From Neurospora intermedia (taxonomy: Eukaryota > Ascomycota > Sordariomycetes > Sordariales > Sordariaceae), in NCBI GenBank assembly GCA_037102815.1, contig BTPP01000008.1:868001-932000 (forward strand): a stretch of 64,000 bases of DNA, in the 5' to 3' direction. A program made the position numbers and the translations under genes. This document shows, one piece after another, positions 47,148 through 59,600 of this stretch (the first letter of the stretch is position 1; every line of letters starts with the position of its first letter). Below the pieces are notes generated by a model that saw nothing but the letters and a program-made list of their open reading frames with translations, was not told the DNA's origin and did no database searches.

Positions 47148-49469
47148 ATGGCACCGTCAAAGGTTGTCATTTATGCGATGCGCAGGGAGCTTCGCTTGTC
47201 AGACAACCCCATATTCCACCATCTCGCCAATCCAGAGTCGAAACACGGGTTTTCACACCTTCTCCCCGTGTACATCTTTCCTGCACAACAGATTGACCTC
47301 TCTGGCTTTGTTCCAAAGGGGAGTGAAAACCCACATCCTGCCCCCAAAAGCGCCGTTGGAGGGTACGCAAGATGTGGACCATACCGTGCCAAGTTCCTGG
47401 CAGAGTCGGTTTGGGATCTTAAGACAAGCCTTCAATCGATTGGCAGTGACCTCCTCGTCCGTGCCGGACCATACAAGGATGTCATCAAGTCTCTTGTTGA
47501 AGGGCTCAAAGCAAAGGAATGCCAAGTTGGAGCTGTATGGATGACAAGCCACGAAGGCTCAGAGGAGAAGAGTGAAGAGAAGACTGTGGCATCTTTTTGT
47601 GCAAAAAGTGGCATAGATTTCAAGCTATGGGATGACGAGAAATACCTTATCCACGAGTAGGTCCTTCCCCTTGCCCCCATGGTGCAATTTGACGGAACAA
47701 AAAGACAACCTCAATGAGACAAAATTGACTAATCCTTGAGTTACAGTCGAGATACAGGCATCACACATCTCAATGATCTCCCCGATGTCTTCACCACCTA
47801 CCGAAAACAAATAGAGCCCTTGCGTGAGAAGGCAAGGAAGACATTGCCAGTACCTGAAAAGGGGGCCTTGCCTGCATATCCCGACATAGACATGATTCCA
47901 AGTCAGCAACCACCATTCAATATCCCAGGCACCTGCGAGGAGTTGGTTGACGCCGTCGTCAGGCCGGTGAAGAACTTCCTAAAGGACCTGCCAGACTTTC
48001 CGGAGAAGGCAGAATCATCCCACCCGTTCAGAGGCGGAGAGACATCAGCTCATAAGCGAATCGACCATCTCGTCATGAGCGGAGGTATGAAAAGCTACAA
48101 GGACTCCAGGAACGGCCTCCTTGGACCAGATTTCAGTACCAAGTTGTCTGCGTACCTCGCACAGGGATGCGTCACCGCTCGCCAGATCCACCACGCTTTG
48201 GTGGCCTACGAGGATGGAACGGGCACCAAGTACAAAGGGGCTGATGGTTTTGGTGAAGGTGATAATCAAGGCACAGAGACCGTTAGAATGGAACTGTTAT
48301 GGCGCGATTACATGAGGTTGTGTCACCAAAAGTATGGTGACAAGCTTTTCCGCGTAGAGGGCTTCAACGGCAAGCACACCGATTACGAAGGCGAAGATAA
48401 GAAGTCTGGGTGGAGAACTGCCAATACGAGCATAGCGTTGCCTGGACAGGAACCGACTCCTGAAAAGGTTTCGGAGATCCTTGCAAGATTCAACGCCGGA
48501 ACCACAGGCATGGGACTTATCGATGCGTCGCAACGGGAGCTTATACACACCGGTTACACATCCAACCGGACACGGCAAAATGTTGCTAGCTTTCTCGCCA
48601 AGCACTTGGAGATCGACTGGAGATATGGCGCAGAGTGGTATGAGATGCTGCTCGTGGATTATGATGTGTCTTCCAACTGGGCCAACTGGCAATATGTAGC
48701 CGGTGTGGGCAACGACCCTCGCGGTGCGGCTCGGATTTTCAACCCAGTCAAGCAGGCATTTGACTACGATAAGGACGGTACCTACGTTCGGACGTGGGTG
48801 CCCGAAGTAGCAAAATTCGAGAACCTCGAGAATGTTTTCCAGGCTTGGACAGCCTCCAAAGAAGACCTGCAGACGGCAGGCCTGGAGGGAAACATCATGG
48901 TTACGGATCCGGTTAAGCCTATCAAGTTTAACCTTGACCACAAGCCATCCAAGGTCAAGAAACGCCCCTTCTTCAGAAAACGAGGTACCAAAACTCGAGA
49001 TGCCCAGGGTAGCGCTGAAAGCCCGGGTAGCAGCGATGGTCACTCTGGCTCTGGCGGCAGTCCCGACGGTTCCGGCGGCAGCAACATACCATCCGAGTCT
49101 AATTGCGCCACCGCAGGGTCTGGTGAGGCGGAACAGACTTATCAGGGCAGCGGCAGGTCACAGTCATCAAGCAACCATGGTGGGCGCTCGCACTCACACC
49201 AGCACAACCAGCACAACCACCATCACTCCCACCGCGGCAACGAGTATATCCGGGGAGGCAGCGGTGGTCGTGGAGGTCGTGGCGGTGGAGGCGGCGGATA
49301 TTCTGCGTCTCAAGGGTATCACAGCATTAGTGGTGGTTACCGTGGCGGCGGACGGGGCAGAGGCGGAGGAGGAGGATTTCGTGGCCGGTATGCTCCAACT
49401 GGGGGACTAGGTGGACATCGTCACCATTCCGAGCAACAAGTAGCCTCACAATTCCAGACTGACGCATAG
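47148..49469 (+). CDS. cry: DASH-type cryptochrome with RGG-rich C-terminal tail
   Basis: Flavin/pterin photoreceptor of the photolyase family, expected to bind FAD and an antenna pterin and to repair or bind single-stranded DNA; in Neurospora, cry is a light-induced White Collar target. Exons 47148-47656 and 47747-49469 give 743 residues; the intron joins LIHD to RDTGITHL. The Rossmann-like antenna domain begins VVIYAMRRELRLSDNP. The FAD-binding half has GLLGPDFSTKLSAYLAQGCVTARQI, GMGLIDASQRELIHTGYTSNRTRQNVAS, WRYGAEWYEMLLVDYDVSSNWANWQYVAGVGNDPR (split here as WRYGAEWYEMLL and VDYDVSSNWANWQYVAG) and the RIFNP block. From about residue 590 a Ser/Gly/His tail ends in RGG repeats (GGRGGRGGGGGG, RGGGRGRGGGGGFRGR). 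The start is the first ATG; the codon 9 bases upstream is TTG. Confidence 0.97.
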
Positions 49470-50525
49470 GATCCGTCAGCTGCTACTATGTTTGGTATGT
49501 TGCCGAATGTGATGACCACGTACCATTTGGACGGCTACTATTCTTATTTCGCTTCACCATTTCCTTACCAGCCTGCGTACGCTAACTATCATATGTAGCT
49601 GGGCTTGATATCGCGGGTCGGGGTTCCGCGGTGGGTGGGGGGAGGCCGGAGAGCAAAGAGAATCGGCTGGAGGAGCAAGAACGGGAAGAGAAAAGGGTCG
49701 AAGAGAAAAATCTCAATAAGATGGATTAAATCGATTAACGGGCTGTGAAGGTTATTTTTGTGTGTTATCTTCGTAAGGAGAATGTGGACTTCCAGCTTCT
49801 TGCCGGCGGATGAAGATTCTTCCTTGGGGATGTCAAAGCGATGTTTCTGCGACTGATAGAGTGTGTGTTATATTTGCTTGTGTATTATGAATTCTTGTTG
49901 ATTCTCTTGAAATTTAGCGGATTGATATACGATGTAAGCCCACGAACAGAGAAATTAATTATCAATTCCACACAAATTTAGTCGGCTCCAAAGATGGTGC
50001 ACGTGGATGGCAGGAATGAAGGAGCATCGATTCGATGTCTGAATTTTGTTCATATACAGTCTCGTTTACCGCTCATTATCAATACAGTCAATGAATCCAG
50101 ACAGATGGAAGTTGCGCCCTGCAGATAGCCGAGCTTAAGTAAGGGAAGGATGCTCGTCAGCTGTGTCGAAGCCAGGGAGATTTTGGACCTTTGAAGTCAA
50201 CATACCTCCATTAGAGAATGCAGGTGTAGGTCTAAGGCGATGAACATGCTCATAGTGGGAGTCGTATTAGCAGAGTAAAGTTTGTGAGGCTCTTACGCTC
50301 TGTGGAGAAACAGGGAGACTTCGTCGAAGCCCGTTTACCCGCAAATCTCATTCAGCATAGAGGATATCTAGCCAGAGTGATTGACTGCGTTTACAATACG
50401 GTACAAGCTTCAACCATGCGCCTTTTGATCGGTATCATTCACTATACTTTCGAGACGGCTCCAGAAGGTTGACATACTGCACTTCATGTCTGAAATTGTT
50501 CGTGCTTGCCGAATCGACAGTCCTG
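49470..50525. other. Convergent 3' region between cry and the PPTase gene
   Basis: Carries the 3' UTRs of two converging genes. AT-rich stretches near 49860-49980 fit polyadenylation sequence. No gene is supported. Confidence 0.55.
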
Positions 50526-51723
50526 CTACACGGCCGAGTCTGCAAAGTTCAACAAGTCATCCAGCGCCAAGGTCTCATACGGCCCAAGCCTCCATCTTAG
50601 CCCAACATTTGGGTCCTCTGGTGTCCTCACGGCCGTAGCAACCATGTAATCCGGTCCCATTGACCGCAAACACATATTCACATCCTCCACCTTCTTCCCT
50701 CTAAACCGTATCTCGAATTTCCTCAGCACCTGCGCGTCCTCTCCTTCCTCTTCACCCTCCTTCGTCTCAACAGCCGGCACATCCCAAGCTGGCGTCGGCC
50801 GACTCGGCCTAAAATACCTAAACTCCAACTCCCCCAACCATTCCGCCAGCAATGCCTCACCCGTCAGTTTCACATACGCCTCCCTGAGCGCCCAAAGCGC
50901 ATAGAAAGCCCTCAGCTTCCCATCCGCCACCTGCTCCGGCGTCGGCGGCCCTCCTCCTGCTCCTCTCTCTACCAACCCCGGCACAGCGCTCAACACCTGA
51001 TATTTCAAATAAGTCGTCTCCCCCATGGCGAAAACATCAGCATGCATATCGACAAAGCTGCCCCAGCCTTCCTTTCTAATCAAGTCCTGATCGCGATCCC
51101 TGCGTTCGGATGTACACACAACATCCACGCCGACCTCCACCTTGGCCCCCGCCTCTGACTGCGCCCCCGGGCCGGGATAGTCCGCCACAGCCACGAGCGC
51201 GACGATTCCGGCCTGGTGTGACACGTTGAAGGCAACTGGCTGTGCACCGGTTGCAGGGTCGCGCCAGATGGGCTTGGTGGTGCGCTCGTCGCGCGTGAAC
51301 CCGGGCGTGGTGGACGACCAGGCCACGTCTGCCAGGCGCGCGATGGCGTACCGCTTGAGCAGAGCGGAGGCGAGCGCCATTTTGGCGTCGCGGACATGGA
51401 AGTATTTGAGCACGGAGGCGCGCTCGGTAGGGGTGAGGAGGGAGAGGGGACGGGATGCCTGAGAATTGAGAGAGTCAGTTAGTGAGTGGGGTTTGATGTC
51501 ATGTTTTTTGAAGTTTTTCGGTGCGGTTTCGGAATCGCTGCCTACGGGCGAAGGGCGGAAGCGCGCGCGCAGGGATCAATAAGGATGTTTGGTTCAGGGG
51601 TTTGTTTACATGGACTTCGAGATCTCGGGTCTTAGCGGCTGAGGGAAACCAGGAACGGGTGTCGAGGATCCACTGGATTAAGACGGGATTTTTTGGTGGT
51701 TCCGACATGTTGTTATCGCTCAT
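50526..51723 (-). CDS. 4'-phosphopantetheinyl transferase (NpgA/Sfp type)
   Basis: Transfers phosphopantetheine from CoA to carrier domains of polyketide synthases, nonribosomal peptide synthetases and aminoadipate reductase, so it is probably needed for lysine and secondary metabolites. Exons 51723-51610 and 51458-50526 give 348 residues. The N-terminal VLIQWILDTRSW and LSLLTPTERASVLKYFHVRDAKMALASALLK match the fungal NpgA block and are joined by a 151-nt intron. The Mg/CoA site is VGVDVV (GVD near 148-150) and the second motif is FYALWALREAYVKLTGE (W227, E231, K235), where Arg replaces the common Lys of the KEA triplet. It converges with cry and lies in tandem with the acyl-CoA thioesterase. 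Confidence 0.88.
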
Positions 51724-53962
51724 TTTTCGGTATTTTGTGTGTTCGAGTTGCAGGTGGGTTTTGAATTTGTGAGTTGCTCTTCAGACGGATTACTTCGGGC
51801 AGGATGGGAGAAATTGGTCGTTTGTGTTTCAGACATCAGCTCATTCTCACCGGTCCGTGACAAATTGAAGCACCAATATGGGATGATTTCGGGAGGAACG
51901 GGACAAGACAATTGGGAGCTGAAACAGTGATTATGAGTGAGAAAGTAAGTCGAGCTGACAGCGCTGACAAGCTGGTCCCGGTCGCACAATCATGCAAGTC
52001 CGGGAGCCGTGGTTGGAGATCCGGGTCAGGTATCCACACGTGCCCGGACCTGGACTCTCCCGTCACAACTATTTAAAGCAGCCAACTGTCCACCGCAACT
52101 TGATCTCTTTCTCTCTTTCTCTCCTCATACCCCCGACTGTTTTCCCTTCGGGGGTATCGTCGCCCGCCTTCCACCAAAGCACATCGACCAAAAGTCATCA
52201 TGTCTCCCGCCAAATGACTTTTTCCATCATCAACCTCAAAAAAGTCGATGCGCCCAGGACGACCACATCATGTTTCCTCAGTTCCGCCAACCGGTACATT
52301 TCCAACAATGCGCCAGCTGGTGTCGAGCACCGAGTCGAAACACTCGGTTTCCAAAACCAACCTGCGTTCCGCCCAGGGGTTGCGAACAGAGAACCAGTAA
52401 GCGGTGAATCCGTTTTGCAAACCCGAAAGCGTTCTGAGCGCTCCGTCGCTCCGCTCAGGGTTTGTGGTTGTCAGAAAGCGACAAAACATGCCCAAAGCGT
52501 CGAAAGCGACAATCGTTCCGCCTTATGGGAGGTGTTCCCCGATCCTGGATTTGGCTAGCTTCCGGCCTCTGAGGAAGCCGGGGGCCGGAGTTCTGAATTC
52601 TGGCTCGGGATGTAACCACCCGCATCACACCAGCGTCGAGCGATCATTTTATCCTGCTCCGGAGGATTTCGAATCATTTTTTTTTTTTTTTTCATGTGCC
52701 ATGCGATCATTGGAAAACCGGTTTCGGTCCCAAGAAAGCTGGGACTCGGAAGACTATTCGAGACGACTTCCTGCGTCGAGCGGGAAAAGGAGGCTTCGCG
52801 TCGAACTTGGCCCGGAAGACTCCTGCTGGAAGGTCTTGAGCTCTTACATACAAGAGTTCGGCTGAGGAGGCAGTTGGTAGTTTCTTTCGCTTTGTGCTAG
52901 TTCCGCGGAGTCGGCCAGTTTCCTCCTTCAACCACTCTCTGTCTCCCTGCTGGAAGGCCTGCGGTCTTTTCTCGTCATCTCGACTTGAAATGATCTCCAC
53001 GCCTCTTTTTTTCCGATAACTTGTCTGAGGAGGCGTTGATTCTCCGCCGGAAGTGCGCCTGTCGCAATACAGGAAGGGCCTGAGGCGATGCGAGTCCGCT
53101 GGAAGGATATGGTTGTCAAGCCCCCAAGAAGAGGTAGCGGCGACCTGAAGCGAGGATGTTGACGGATTGAGTACCCTTCTTTGAGAAGATTGAAGAGAGT
53201 TTGAGACGATTACATCAGCCCCTCATAGCGCCGAGAGTGGGGCAGCCCGTTGAAGCAGCTTGGGAAAGGAACTCTTGTCTGATGAGGAGAAGGGCTTCTG
53301 GAAATTGCTGTTGAGGGTTCCCTTGCTGAAAGTCTTTCTTCTCCTCCTCAGCCGGAGCGGAGAGAAATACCAAGCCTGAACCTTTACGATGGTGCGTGGG
53401 ATTAAGGATGGATAGATATCTGTCTGAACAAATACAGGCTACACCAAGATGGACAGTTCGGGATCTGATAGATCTACTTCAGCCAAAATACACAACTTTC
53501 CTTTGTTCACCTTGTTGATGGTTTCATGTTGTGTGCATGATCATGATGTTATAAAGATGTCACTTGTAGTTGGGTGTTGTTGAGTAGGCTGTGGAGAGAA
53601 ACGGCAGATAGTAAGTGAGATACATACAAGTGATGAACGTAAGTGGCATGTAATAGACAGCGGAACTGTTACAAGCCAAACTCACTTTGTAAGTATGTTG
53701 GATGAACAGCCACGCCCCAGCTGCAACTATACGAAAACTACCACGCCTTCTTTCATTAGCGAGAACCACTGAGCCATAGGACTACCTACTGGGTCCCGTT
53801 GAATTGAAGGGGCTAGGTAAGACCCTACGTAAACCCGCTGGTCCATGGCCATTAGTGCCTAAGCTAGGTAATCTGAGAAGGTGTTATGTCATTCAATGTC
53901 TATCATGGAAAATGCATCGCTCTCGTTCAATAACTCGAATCCACACAGATCACACCGCACTC
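51724..53962. other. Noncoding region upstream of the PPTase gene
   Basis: No gene supported over 2.2 kb. A poly-T run lies near 52676-52692. Between about 52550 and 53350 short phrases recur with variation (see findings): GCTGGAAGG at several places and TGAGGAGGC at two. Open frames are short. Confidence 0.45.
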
Positions 53963-55187
53963 CTAGAGCTTGGAGTCAGTCTTGCCGGGATTCTTCTCTA
54001 ACCTCACCAACCCTTCCTGCACACACGTAGCCAGCAACATGCCATCCTTGTTATAGATCCTCTGCGTCACCACACCCCTCCCATCACCCGCCCACGGACT
54101 CTCCATCTCGCTCAGCATCCACTCGTCCGCCCTGACCTTGGCCGGCTCGTGGAAGTAGATGGAATGATCCAGACTGACCATCATCCCGATCTCGGGCCGG
54201 CCCACCATGTCCTTAGGGTCTCCCAAGCCCTCCCACTCGTGCAGCGCGCGCACCCGCTCCTGCACGTCCTCGGGTAGCTGGTCAAAGTCTTCCGGGTGGA
54301 AGGGGAACCGCCACAGCTTGTGGATGCGGCCGATGGTGCCGATGAAGTACGAGTCGCTCACGTACGCCAGGGCGGTCAGGTGCGCCGGTTGCCCTCCCTC
54401 GGCGCTAATCTTGCCCTTTGCCCGGTACCACTGCCGCGTCTTCTTGTCCTGCGGACGGGGGCTGTCGGCGTTGGTGACCTCGATCCGCGCGCTCTGGAAA
54501 GGATTGGGCCCGGAGCGGACGAGCTCCGGCTCGCCGTCATAGTCATCCGGAGGCGGCTGGCACGGCTTGCCCGTCTTCTCGTCGATGGGCATGGACGAGG
54601 CGTGCGAGACCTGACTGCCCCGCGGCCCGCTAGAACCCTCCCGGACGAAGGAGATGGTGGTGGTAAAGATGCAGCGGCCCTTTTGGCGCGCTTGAACGGT
54701 TCGCGTGGCGAAGGAGCGGCCGTCTCGGACGAGCTCGACGTGGAAGAGGATGGGCAGTTCGGCAGAGCCAGCGAGCAGGAAGTAGCAGTGCATGGAATGG
54801 ACAAGGAAGTCAGACGGGACGGTCTTTTGGCCGGCTGCGAGACACATGGCGATCACGGCGCCACCGTAGATACCGCGGGCACCGGGGGGATGCCATGGTT
54901 GGCGCGCATTGGTGAAGATATTCTGCGTTTGGAGTCAGTTTACAGTGACGGTAACGATGGATACGCGTGATGCAGGGCTGAATGTATAAATGGGAGACAT
55001 GTGCATGGGACGTATACGTTGTGAAAGATTCGATGTCACCATACGAGTCCAGACTTACAGGTCCGATCACGGCCAGTTCTGTGACCTCCAAAGTGTTCTC
55101 GATAGGCGCCTTGCTCAAGTCCTCGGGCGGCGGCCTAATAAGGGTTGGGCGAGGAGCCTCTTTCGATTCCTCTTCTGACTTTCCCAT
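53963..55187 (-). CDS. Acyl-CoA thioesterase II (TesB/ACOT8 type) with a peroxisomal targeting signal
   Basis: Hydrolyses acyl-CoA to free acid and CoA, in this family usually in peroxisomes alongside beta-oxidation. Exons 55187-55059 and 54922-53963 give 362 residues, with the intron joining ELAVIGP to NIFTNARQPW. Double-hotdog features: GIYGGAVIAMCLAAGQKTVP, HSMHCYFLLAGSAELPI, VELVRDGRSFATRTVQARQKG in the first half, and MMVSLDHSIYFHEP with the conserved active-site Asp region in the second. The protein ends in Ser-Lys-Leu, a canonical PTS1 signal, which supports peroxisomal location. An insert of about 60 Pro/Asp-rich residues separates the two hotdogs. It is divergent from the oxysterol-binding protein gene. 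Confidence 0.92.
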
Positions 55188-56655
55188 GTTGCTGAAATTT
55201 ATAGATGATGATGAGATGGAAAAGTTGGGCCCAATGTGACGCCCAGAGTGTCAAGTGTATGTCACACGGTAAAGAGATCTAGATGTAAGACGACAGGGAG
55301 TAAACACTTGAGGATGCCAATGAGACCAGGCTTGTTTCTAAACCAATTGGTAGCAAGCCGAGTAAAAGTATAACAGATTGAATGATATGACCACCCTCGG
55401 TATAAGTCAAGAAATACAGTATGGATATTTAAATGATTGCAAAATGTTTTGTATCAACAGAAAGCATTAGCCAAGGGGCGGCCAGGTCAGCCGTGGTGGA
55501 AGTCCCATAATTGCCGAGGTACTTGCATTGTTGTCTGGGTTGATCGTATCGATTGCCGCGAGAATGCCGCGGCCAACGGAGGAAGTGGTGGAAGGGGAGC
55601 CACCTCCAGGGTCTTGGATATGCAACTATAAGAGGACCCCGTTTATAGACTCTATACTCTGCATATTGGTAAGACTTGGCGATACTCCGAGGTAAGACAC
55701 AACACGATGCGTACCCCTTTTTGACCGTTGCCAGTTCATCACAACCCCGTCCCCCGCCGTTATCACCTGTCAATCAATGGAAGTTGGGACAACCCCACGA
55801 TAGCCCACTCATCGATGCTTTGGGACTTTGGACTTGGCAGACTCTTCCTTTCTTTCCGGTTTTTTTTTTCATCTCTCTTACACATTTAGACGGCGGTTAT
55901 GTTGGGACAAGCAATCGAACCTATGAACGGGCGGCTGTTTCATCAAAGACCACGAGACAAACCACAATGCACGTGCAGCGACGTCCCTTTTCCCTGGTAC
56001 TACACTATTGCCATCGGTAAAGTGTGTGTGTGTGTGTTGTGTGGCACTGGAATGATTCCGCCCTTCGCACGAATCCTGCCGCTTGTTGTCGCCGTCCTGC
56101 ATGGCGCCCGTCCACTAAGCAAGCGAACAACGTCATTTCTTTCTGAGAGCTAGGATTGGCATCGCCGCCATGCTGGTCTTGGTCCTTGTCCTCTTGGAAA
56201 TATATCCACTCTGCCTCCGCCCATGATATGTAGTGTAGGTCCCTGGACGTCTTGTCTGCAACCGTACCCAAGAAGAGACCCAAGCTCCTTGCTCAAATCA
56301 ATGCTTTGACCCGCAATACGGAGTCTCATAATTAGTGGCATAGTGAAACACGTTGTCGATACCAAGCAGCGTAGCTAGGTGTCCTCTGGTCCCTTTTTCT
56401 GACGACAGTCTCTGGTGGTCTGGACTTCTTGTTACCTTGGTTGATATCAGTGTTGCTGTTGCAACTTGCAACTTCAACAACAAACAGTCTTCCCTGTCGT
56501 CTATCCTTCCTTATCCTCGAGTCCCGTCCATAGTGCGGGGGGTACTACCTGTGCTAGCGACACTTTCACACTCTCTTTACATTTCTTGATTCAGTCCCTC
56601 TTCACCTGATTCCAAACTTGGCAACACCCTTTTAATTCACAAAACTCCGATCGCA
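55188..56655. promoter_or_regulatory. Divergent promoter region, thioesterase and oxysterol-binding protein genes
   Basis: This 1.47 kb separates two start codons facing apart. It includes a TG dinucleotide stretch (56022-56036) and pyrimidine-rich blocks before the plus-strand gene. No gene is supported. Confidence 0.5.
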
Positions 56656-59600
56656 ATGTCTGAGACCGGCGAAAGGTGAGTGCATATTTGCTTCAGTGGT
56701 TCGGGCGTTAAACCAGCCTGACTGCAGCATCATTCAGTTCCAACCCACATCCTGTTCACCCCACCTGCCCGCATCTTGCTTGCCCTGTTTACGCTACTTC
56801 AGTCCCCAAGCTCCCGTCACTTCCTTCCCACTCCCTGGCTTCAGTTTTGATAGCAGACACAGCAACTCCAACGATCGCCAGTTGGTGATCTAGCTTGATT
56901 CACTTCAACATCAATTAATACCTAACCTATCTTTTTGCAGCCTCCACAAACGATCCAAATCCGCCGCCCGCTCGCTCCTTAGCAGGCGCAAGCCGCCAGT
57001 CGACGACGACATGGCCTCCGACGACGGCCGGAGAGCGTCCGGCTCTTACTCTACACCTCAGAACATCCAAATCCCTAGCCAACAGGCGTCCAGAGGTCAC
57101 TCTTCCAGACTGTCTACCACTGGCAGCGCCTTAGGCCGAACGGTCTCGAACCACCAAGCCTCACCTTCCGTCGGCGGAGCAAGGTCGCCATCCATGCTTT
57201 TCGACAAAGGGGCCGCGGCCTCTCTCGAGTCCTCCGTACGCAAGTTCCGTATCGTTGAAGCTCTTCGCAACGGCGACACAGCCACAATTTCCAGAGCCAT
57301 CCGCGATACTGCCGAGCACAACCCTCGCATGAGCATCTCGTCCGCCATTACCGGCCCTCTCGAAGACACCACGATTCTCCATTTGGCTATCCAGTGTGCC
57401 GAACAGACTGTTGTCGAGTACGTCTTGTCGGATGGTGCTGGCTCCCTCGATATCAATGCTCGCGACAAAGACGGAAATACCCCTTTGCACATTGCAGCCC
57501 AACAGGGACGAACCCACATCGTTCGTCAGCTCCTCGAGCACAAGGATATCAACGATGCGATTGCGAACCATCAGGGGCGGTTACCCATCGATCTCGCTCG
57601 CAATCCAGACATTTTTCAGCAACTCCAGCTCGCCAGATCGTTGTTTGCCGAGGACAAGGTTCGGCAGGTGCAGGACCTCATCCTCCATGGCGACTTTAAA
57701 ACTTTGGAGGAGGTCTTGGAAGAGCCGCGTTTCAAGACCGTCCTCGACATTAACAGCACCGAATTCGCCGCCGAGTCGGCCACGGTCGAGAGCGGCGGCA
57801 CGCTCCTTCACGAAGCCGCGCGTCGCAGAAACACAAAGCTAATCCAGGTTCTACTGCTGCACGGAGCAGACCCGTTCCGCAGAGACCGTAATGGCAAGCT
57901 TCCACAGGATGTCACAAAGGACGAGATTACAAAGGCTATGCTCAAAAAGTCCCCCGCTGCTGTGGCTGCCCAAAGGGGCATTCAAGAGAAGGCTGTTTTG
58001 GGATCAGCCACACATGGGGCAGCTGCTGCGGCGTCCGGTGATCCTATGGCGGGAAGAGAAGCTCGCGAGATGAAGGGATACCTGAAGAAGTGGACCAACT
58101 ATCGAAAGGGATACCAGCTGCGTTGGTTTGTACTGGAGGATGGCGTCTTGAGTTACTACAAGCACCAGGATGACGCAGGTTCTGCCTGCCGTGGTGCTAT
58201 TAACATGCGCATAGCCAAGCTTCATATGACCCCTGATGAGAAAACCAAGTTTGAAATTATAGGGAAAAACTCGGTCAAGTACACCCTGAAGGCCAATCAC
58301 GAAGTCGAGGCAAAGCGTTGGTTCTGGGCCCTCAACAACTCCATCCAATGGACCAAGGACCAGGCTAAAGAGGAAGAGAGACAGCGTGTCCGCAATGCCG
58401 AACTCTTGAAGCAAGCAAAGGCGGAGCATGCCCATAGCGTATCTGACGCCGGTAGCGACAATGCTAGTTTCGTCGAGCACCGCCGTCAGAGTGTGCAGCT
58501 TTCTCGGATGCATTCAACGGCCAGGGCGTCCAGAGCCTCCTATGTCGCCAGTGGCAACGGAAGCAACGAAGAGGATGACTTTGTCGATGCCGGAACCGAA
58601 GCGGACAAGGGTGAGCATCACCACGCGGATGACGATGACGATGACTATGGGGAGGGTTCGAGCGGGCAGGATGTTCCATCGGCAAACAAAGATGCTTTCA
58701 ACATCACCGCACAGTCTGCAAGACTGCAGCTCGACACCATGGCACAAGTCACCGCAGCCTTGATGGCGGAAACCAACAAGAACTCCGACCTCAGGTTGTC
58801 GGATCCCAAGGCCTCTCAAGCCCTGGCTACCTATGATGCTGCAATCCGCTCTCTTACGGGACTTGTCGGCGACCTCCTGCGCATCTCCAAGGATCGCGAT
58901 GCTTACTGGCAGTACAGACTTGACCGTGAGAGCGAAATGCGCCAGATGTGGGAGGAAAGCATGGCCCAAGTTGCCAGGGAGCAAGAAGCTTTGGAGGCTC
59001 GGGTTGGTGAGGCTGAGGCAAAGAGGAAGATCACCAAGCGTATCCTCAAGGAAGCTCTTGGCTCAGGCATTATTGACGAGGGCCAAGTGAAGGCAACTGC
59101 ACCAACTGTTGCCGCTGCTGCAGAGGCCACTGATGAGGCCGACGCCGAACAAGCTGATGCCAGACCACAGTCGCCGGTCCAGAGCATTCGCCGTCAAAAG
59201 ACCATCAGGGATCAGGTGGCAGAGTTGTCTGACTCTGACTCGGATGAGGAAGAGTTTTTTGATGCCGTCGACGCCGGTACCGTCGAGGTTTCGCAGCTTC
59301 CCCCTTCGGAACCTGTGGCTTCGCAGAGCGATACCCAGCTTGTCATCTCAGACAATACAGACATCAGTGACTCGTTTAAGGGCTATGAGAACGGCATAAG
59401 AACCAAGTTGAAGATGGATGCGGACAACAGACCCACTATCTCGCTCTGGGTAAGTTTGGGTTAACAGTCTGGATATTAAACAAGGCACTAACGTGGAGTC
59501 TAGGGCATCCTCAAATCCATGATTGGCAAGGACATGACCAAGATGACCCTGCCCGTATCCTTCAATGAGCCCACCTCACTCCTCTACCGCTGTGCTGAGG

